64,000 bases of DNA from Siderastrea radians (lineage: Eukaryota > Cnidaria > Anthozoa > Scleractinia > Rhizangiidae). This document shows, in pieces, positions 57,401 through 64,000 of this stretch (the first letter of the stretch is position 1; every line of letters begins with the position of its first letter). Both the position numbers and the translations under genes were made by a program. The notes below the pieces were generated by a model, which was given only the letters and a program-made list of their open reading frames with translations, was not told the DNA's origin and searched no databases. Location: contig OZ024889.1 in the NCBI GenBank assembly GCA_964017195.1, forward strand, positions 64,733,858 to 64,797,857, given 5' to 3'.

Positions 57401-57479
57401 GGGAAAACACAGATGTGTTTTGGCCGGAACAACCAACAAAATGGCGGCCTTAGAAAATATTCCATATTGATGAGTAGGC

Positions 57480-57980
57480 TTGGATAAATTCTGCTCTTAA
57501 AATGGCTTATTCTGCCTGCCGGCAGTGCTCGTAACTACTCGCTTATTCTGCTCTAAATTCTGCTCGAATTCTGCTTGGTATCTGAAAAATTTTCGGCCCT
57601 TCGGGCCCTATGTATTTTCACAAATATGGAAGGGAGCCTGGGCCTAACCCCTAAATACTAATTAGATATTCCTTATGCGCAGCAAAATTGTAATTTATCT
57701 TACTTTACATCACTAATAGTAGACGAAACAGTGAAATTTTTATTAGCATCTTACAAAAAAGAACACCAAACAAATGCATAAACACTGTGTAATTATTTTT
57801 GTATTTTTTGTATTTATTTAGTTCTCATTGTTTCTTTCAACTCTTATGCATATCATTAGCAGCACTAATTTTCCGTTATTCTGCTCAAATTCTGCTCAAA
57901 AATGCCTTATTCTGCTGGCAGAATGCTCGCCTCAAAAATCGCTTATTCTGCTCGAAATTCTGCCGGCAGAATTTATCCAA
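57480..57980. mobile_element. 501-bp TIR element with TTCTGC motif arrays
   Basis: Ends TTGGATAAATTCTGC and complement. Both subterminal regions are packed with TTATTCTGCTC and TTCTGC words and their complements (about ten copies each side), with an AT-rich middle. No ORF of note. Confidence 0.75.
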
Positions 57981-58599
57981 GGTCAAGAGCCGACTGTGCC
58001 TGCAGTTTTTTTTATTGAGGAAAATTACAGCAATGAGGACCTCCTCGCGGTGAACAACAACCGACACCCAAATCTAAGAGGCTGTAGTTTGCGAAATGTG
58101 AAAAGGTTTGCCATGTTTGCAGGTATCGTGTAGTCAAGAAGAGAAAGTCAGTTTCCATGAAACAGACAACCGTCTAGAGGGAGGTCTGATATTCAATACA
58201 AACGGCTAGTTCAAGTTGTGAAAGTGAAGATTTATAATCATGCAAGCATTTAGTGGTGAGACTCGTACGAGACGTAAAACAAGGGATGCAATTTAAAGTT
58301 CAGTTCAAAGGGCCTACATTGGGGAGATGAAAGTTAACTTCTTCGGGGGGGTGGGGGTGGGGAAGGGGTAGAAAACGTTTTAGCTTGTGTTTCAAATACT
58401 GTAGATACAGCGAAGTGACCTGGCTAGTTTAATAGGTGAAAGTATATTAATTTGAGGCCCAACAATTGCACAACAGTGATTTATTATCATCACTTTGTTT
58501 ATCTCTGACCCGTTAAATACTTCTATACATGCTCAATACTTGATTATTCTTAGATTAATTAAATTGAAAATACTACTTTCATCGTGAATACTATTTAAT
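57981..58599. other. Spacer
   Basis: G-rich run near 58345-58370. No gene or repeat recognised. Confidence 0.4.
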
Positions 58600-58916
58600 G
58601 TAATGTAATTTTATCGCACCAGTGTTATGGAATTCTCTCCCAGGGATATGAGGAGCTACAAGTCGTTGACTATTTTTAAAACTAAACTGAAGACCTTTCT
58701 TTTTAAGCTTATTTTCAATTGACACTGTATTATATGATTACTTTGTTGTGTAATTGTAAATATTGTCAATATTATTATTGATACTTTAGCTTAAGACCTT
58801 TCTTTTTAAAGTATTTTTAATTGATATTGTATTATTTACTTATTTCTATTATTTAATTTAAAACATTGTAAAGCGCTGTTGGATACCTTGTAAATTCAGC
58901 GCGATATAAATCATCA

Positions 58917-58947
<31 letters not shown>

Positions 58948-58960
58948 CATTATTATTATT
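58600..58960 (+). mobile_element. LINE 3' remnant with microsatellite tail
   Basis: A broken frame with LWNSLP and SLTIFKTKLKTFLFK, as in LINE reverse-transcriptase tails, followed by AAAGCGCTGTTGGATACC and a (CAT/ATT)n tail. Confidence 0.65.
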
Positions 58961-59041
58961 AACTATTAACATAATCTGATGAAAAATCTTCTTCTTCTTC
59001 TTCTTCTTCTTCTTATTATTATTATTATTATTATTATTATT
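58917..59041. repeat. (ATT)n and (CTT)n microsatellites
   Basis: Compound trinucleotide array at the LINE tail, with a CTT block at 58986-59014. Confidence 0.9.
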
Positions 59042-59510
59042 TTATATTAAGTGATTTTTTTAAATTGACAAACTTTATTGTAATTTAATCAAAGGTGTCC
59101 CCACTTAGTGGGCCAATTGTGGGCTGGCTAGTAGACTTTGACACTTTATTAAAGTTTTTCATTCATTAAAGAATTGTTTTAGTGATATATTAAAGACACA
59201 CCTTAATCCGGATAGAACTGAAACTTGGAAATAACAATATTTTCTGTACATGTGCACGGAGCAAATCGAAGAACCTATAGACAAACCGGCTTGATCACGA
59301 AGCAACCATGTTGTTTGAGTTTGAAATGTCCGAAAAGTCACCGAAAAGGTGATACAACACAAGGAGAGACACAGTTCAGAGAGCGAGGGTTAATAACCAA
59401 AGTTGAAATAAATAAATAGATAAATAAATAAACAAACAAACGAATAAATTATATAATAAAAAAGTACAATAAAAGAAGAAAACTTTGACACACTAGTTCA
59501 TAGACCTCAC

Positions 59511-60330
59511 CTGTCTCATTGTGCAAGGAGACATTCAAGTACGCCCTTTTAATAGAGTTGATTCCAGCTTGACAATCCTCCACACTTCGAATCATTCCTC
59601 TGCGAACTCCCATTTTCATGTTTTCGATGTATTCCAAGATCCCTTCCCTGTGAGTTTTCAGTTTGTTTTCTATGAGTTTCACATCCTCCGCGTTGTGGGG
59701 CTTGTGATGAAGTCCAAGACCGTTGTAAACACCGTACCCATGAAGGCATATTTCCTGCCAGCAAAACAAATTCGGTCCCATCATCCAATCGCCCGCGTAG
59801 TAATCCGCATCATAAGGTTGCCCAAACGTGTGCTGTAGGTACTGCTTCACTTGAGCGAGCGCCTTTCTCTCTCGAGGTTTCAGCTTGTCTGTGTTGACCT
59901 CTTTGTTGTTGATTTCCTGAAGCAAAGCCAGAGCGGTGTCCGTCCGATTTTTGATGATGGAAGGCGTTGGATCGTAAGCAACATACTCCATTTTCACTCT
60001 GTCTGTGGTGATGTCTGGGTCATAAAAAACATCATATGGATGGAGTTTGTAGTACGTAGCCTTTACGCGACCGAGAAATTCAGCAAGGCCCATTCTTTGC
60101 GCTTCTTCTGAAGAACTACACCTATCCTCTTCTCCTGGTTTAGAAGTGGAAGCAGGCGATTTGTTATTACCCTTTCTGCCAGATGCAGAAACTGCAATCA
60201 ACACGATTCCTACTATTAGTATGACTACAGCTACGGCCATCAGCACGATTGTGATGATCCTCTCTTTTGAAAGTCTACTTCTGCCATCGTTAACAGTAAC
60301 CAGCACTTCCGAGCTTTTGAAGGACTCCAT
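59511..60330 (-). CDS. DUF885 first exon D (possible alternative first exon of copy B)
   Basis: 820 nt from ATG 60330 to donor GTGAGG: 273 codons plus one base, the same phase as exon 1 of A, B and C. Has the N-tail MESFKSSE, helix ITIVLMAVAVVILIVGIVLI, a short stalk and the domain half ending LNVSLHNETG. No exon 2-9 copies lie between it and exon 1 of B. It could therefore splice to B exon 2 at 52578, giving a second isoform with a different N-terminal half, or be a stranded duplicate. The open frame and intact donor favour use. Confidence 0.85.
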
Positions 60331-60651
60331 TACGGCCAGGAAGCTGTTTCAAAATCTATTTCGTGCAATTTGTTCCAGATCCAAGGGTTGTCTGATAAAC
60401 GGCTTTGTTAAGTTAAGTTGTGTCTTCTAGTCAGCCTAGAAACAGCAATAATCAAGTTGTTTATTGCGAAAAAAGTTGCCTGCTTGGGTGAGTAGGATGG
60501 GGGTGGGAAAAATCCCATATAAATCAGACAGCGGTGCTCGTCGCAACTTTTAAGGGGGTAAAATGGCAAACGAAATATATAACTTATACAACTGTTACGC
60601 CTATACTGTATTTTATGTTGAATTCAATAAAGATTAGTGAATAACATCAGT

Positions 60652-60919
60652 CAAGAGAGGATGAACTAAGAGAGTAAATCTCCGTGCCCCATGATAATTA
60701 CTTGAAATTTATTGTTAGTTCGCACCAATGCTGCGGTTATTTTTATGTTGTTTCCATGTCAACAATCTAAAATTACATGACGTCATTCTAACTAACCAAT
60801 GAGGTGTCGTCCTTAAAATAACCACGCAGTATGACACAGAAGCAAAATAGATTCCAATTCATTTTCATCGGAAGAGGCCCAGGTATGGGGGATTCGCTCT
60901 CTTCTTTCATCCTCTCTTG
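60652..60919. mobile_element. 268-bp MITE with 7-bp target duplication
   Basis: Inverted ends CAAGAGAGGATGAA and complement; CATCAGT directly repeated at 60645-60651 and 60920-60926. Confidence 0.8.
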
Positions 60920-61172
60920 CATCAGTATATTGTGCTCCCTCCTTCCAAAAAATTCTGATCGAATCTGGTATCGACGAGCACCTCGATCACTTTGGTAGGA
61001 AAAGCTAAGCTTTTACCGATTGCGCTAGTACTATTGTTGGTATAACCGACTTGGCAAAGCAAACATTTTTTTTTTGGCAATTTTTGACGAAGTAGTACTG
61101 CTATTATAATTAACAATTATTCATCGAGGTGGAGGTAAGTGTCTATCAGTCTTCAGCGACACTGAGGTATAT

Positions 61173-61337
61173 ACCAAACCAGTGGATAGTCAGCCCAAAT
61201 AGCTCGTATTTTTCTGAGAAATGAGAAAAAACTCACGCGCGAAATCCAGACTAAGTGCCGGTAGTTGAATAGCAGATACTATCCCGAGTTTGAATAGCCA
61301 ATTAGAGCACGCCGAAAACACTATCCACTAGTTTGGT
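61173..61337. mobile_element. 165-bp MITE
   Basis: Inverted ends ACCAAACCAGTGGATAGT and ACCAAACTAGTGGATAGT. Target duplication unclear. Confidence 0.65.
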
Positions 61338-62528
61338 GTACACTAATCGAGCATTAAAACTCAGACCGAAGTCATATATTTTTCTCCTGTTTTGTTTTTC
61401 AAAGCCTGAGTCTCAAAATATAGTTCATAATTTTGACTTATTTTCACAGTTCAAAAGTTTTCGTTTAGCTTTGATGAATTCTGGGGCTCACAGGAAGTTT
61501 CACAAGTTAGACGTCAAAGCAAAATGGTTGCCACCACATCCCACATCAACAGGTGAGAACTTACAGTTCAATCAAGGAGGAGAGTCTGTGCGGTAGGCCA
61601 ACCTCAGCGACGATTACCCATGGGCATAATTATAGCATAATTTTGAGAAAAACGAGCACTGCTAGCAACATGAAATACCACTTTTGCAGGCACAATAGGA
61701 GATTTCATTTGAGGCTGCGTGACAAATGTGCGTGACTCGTTCGCCATGCATAAATTCACAAGGCAAATGCCTGTTGGAGTCTCACTTTAGAAACCTGTAT
61801 AGCTTGAAAGTTTGTACGCTGGTTCCGTGAAAACTTAACAGACATATCGAACAACGAGTTAAGTGCATAGGGTATGTTTTTAGTGGATGAATCGCGTAAC
61901 GACAGGACATTTAAAATTTGTGGAACTGTTCGTGTCCACGTCCTCTCCTCAGAAGACCATTACTATTAGATTTTACTTAACAATGAAGGCTAGAAACCTC
62001 TTGTGTCACATCAGAAGCGCAAGTTGTGTTTCCAGTTACAGATATTAAATGAACAAAATTTGTCTACGTTCGATTTTCAAGCGATCATACAAAGCGTTCA
62101 ATCTTTTCATCGAAGAATTTCGCTTCTGATGTGACACAATGCACCTGTAGTTTACCTCCCCGCTGTATTAGATCCTGAAATTCTAGATCCGCGCTGGATT
62201 CTTGGAAAAAGAATTGCTGGTTTTGACACTTCTGATGACTTCTGCGAATGAGCGCAAGTGCGCTGATCAAAGGTGCGAATCTAATTATGGCCATTATGGT
62301 AATTCTAAATAGCAAGCTATTGTCTAGTCTGTCGCAAAGAACAATACGTTGCAATTTATCAACTTTGAACGTTTTAGTCTGTGTATCCTATGATTTGAAT
62401 TAAGTGTAATTACTGATGCAGAACCATAACATTATAATTTTATTTTTATTTGAATATTTCGACGATCTTAGGCCCTGTCCAGCGTGGATGGGCCCTTAAT
62501 TTGTAGTCGTCACACTTCGTGCACGCTC
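61338..62528. other. Spacer upstream of exon D
   Basis: Short inverted words GAAGCGCAAGTTG/TTCGCTTCTGATGTGACACA near 62010 and 62120 hint at a small element. No convincing gene; ORFs here resemble nothing known to me. Confidence 0.4.
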
Positions 62529-62532
62529 TTAA

Positions 62533-63404
62533 GGTGGCTTACTACAATTTTCAGAAGAGAAAGATAACCTTTTTCGAACTTAAGTTTAAAGCCAACCGGA
62601 GTTTTCTTTTGGGTCATTTGTTGCTACAACTGTTAAAAGAAATGATATTAACCCTCATTATCCTGGAAAAGAAATATGAGAAGCTTAAAAAATATCAAAT
62701 ATAACAGACCGAGTGCTAGGAAGGGACTGGAAACTAGACTTTCTTAAGGCTTTTTTCTCAAAATCTAGCCGTACGACCCTACCTCAATTTTTCAGGATTT
62801 GGAAAGTGGCTATAAATAAACAACTATGCAAAAGAAAATGAAAATCTGTAAGGCAGAATTTTTCCTAATGAAGAAAATGCCGAATTTTCGGTTTTTTGAG
62901 AATTTCTAAAAATCTCTCTTACAGATTTTGCTAATATTTTGTCTACAGGTGAAACTTACTACTACGAATTGATTCTGAATTTTTTACTGTGGCTTATACG
63001 GTCAGTTTTCGAGTATCTTGGGGTCAAAAAGTCGATTTGCGACTTTTTTGCGACCTCCTTCGTGAACAAAACTGAGCATGCGTGCAACTTAAGCGCGCGC
63101 TGAAATAGCGCAACATGGCGCGTGCGATAAACATAAGAATTTGTACAACAACTTCTCGAGGTTTTTGTCAAAGTTTTACAGATATTTTCTACCGGTAACG
63201 CTCACTAACTGCTTCAAGACTTCGTCCATTCATGATAAAGAGTGTTAATAATACGCCAGAAGCGATTTCTATAACCCAAATCTCAAATCTCTCAGCTTTT
63301 TCTCGATGATGGCGTAGAGTACCGCACGCGCAAAAAAACAAATGGCGTCAGACAGAATTTCTCAGCGCGCGCAATTGTGTCTCGGAGAGAATGTAGTAAG
63401 CCAC
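62533..63404. mobile_element. TTAA-type MITE, GGTGGCTTACTACA family, 872 bp
   Basis: Inverted ends GGTGGCTTACTACA; TTAA at 62529-62532, TTAG at 63405-63408. Related by its ends to 34789-35415. Confidence 0.8.
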
Positions 63405-63408
63405 TTAG

Positions 63409-64000
63409 TCAATTTGGTAGTGGAAGATCCCTCGTCCGCTACCTTACTTTTGAGCGTTTTTGCTTGCTTGTACGTTGAAAAACTGGTACCCTGTGCCGTC
63501 AGTGATTGACGAGTAACTTGCCCGTTGCCCACCGTTACATAAGCTGTATAAATAAATCAAAATCAATAATTCGCGAGCTTTTTCGGGTACCTGCTACGCA
63601 AAGTAATTTCCATATTCACCTCCGCAAGTAACTGATCTATTTCCGCACTAAAATCGAGATCAAATCGATACCAAAAAGCCAAGACCACAAATACTGACTT
63701 TCCATGACGAACCTCATTAATTTTTGATGTACGTTGGGTGTGCACCGTGTGTAACCGGATTCGCGAGTAAAAACGTGACACATTTGAAAACGTTAAGTAG
63801 AATTTTTATTTAGGAGCAGCCTTACTTTATAGATGGTTACAGTTCAGAAATAAATTTTCTACGATCAAGTCAAATCTGTTGTTAAAAGCAAGTAATAGTG
63901 TTGACCCGCGAATAAAGGAGGAACACTATCATGCGGCCTACGATAGGGTCCATCCAGCGAAAACGAAAACGCAGCTATTTTTCTAATTTATTAAAGTACA
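63409..64000. other. Right end of window
   Basis: No gene, RNA or repeat that I can support. Confidence 0.4.

Noticed and set aside
57116..57487. 123-codon ORF MLQVACFF...
   Set aside because: It spans the TIR element at 57104-57400 and resembles no protein I know.
59511..60330. Exon D as a separate single-exon gene
   Set aside because: It ends at a donor site in phase 1 and encodes only half of the domain without the metal site.

Overview
This is nuclear DNA of a eukaryote, almost certainly a cnidarian, most likely an anthozoan such as a stony coral. The evidence is AT-rich DNA, GT-AG introns, small exons in long introns, a dense load of short inverted-repeat elements (MITEs), truncated LINEs and microsatellite tails. 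Species cannot be told from this window.

The backbone is a tandem array of DUF885-family genes, all on the minus strand. DUF885 is a family of putative zinc-dependent hydrolases carrying an HExxPGHH motif. The predicted product is a type II membrane protein: a short cytosolic tail, one signal-anchor helix, a Ser/Thr/Lys-rich stalk and a large glycosylated outer domain. Each copy has nine exons with conserved sizes and phases. Copy B (56153 down to 44621) is intact: 2421 nt and 806 residues. Copy A (39523 down to 15776) keeps all nine exons but has a 2-nt insertion in exon 3 and no splice acceptor at exon 7, so it looks like a recent pseudogene. Copy C (7279 down past position 1) shows intact exons 1-3 and runs off the left edge. 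A fourth first exon, D (60330-59511), lies upstream of B with no exons 2-9 of its own. Its donor phase matches B exon 2, so D and B may be alternative first exons sharing one set of downstream exons.

Unit by unit: 1-15.7 kb is the C unit, with an exon-1-tail duplication, a 1.2 kb near-palindrome, a Harbinger-type MITE in the promoter, an inverted fossil first exon and a LINE. 15.8-44.6 kb is the A unit, swollen by insertions. 44.6-56.2 kb is the compact B unit. 56.3-64 kb holds D and several MITEs. Comparing A with B gives empty sites that define many insertions and their target-site duplications.

The most unusual content lies in copy A introns. Intron 5 carries two hammerhead self-cleaving ribozymes in tandem, 255 nt apart, on the plus strand, as in a retrozyme or the terminal repeat of a Penelope-like element. 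Intron 1 carries a 3.5 kb block of TTAA-targeting MITEs: copies of one family nested inside each other at their central TTAA, then three more elements abutting and sharing single TTAA sites.
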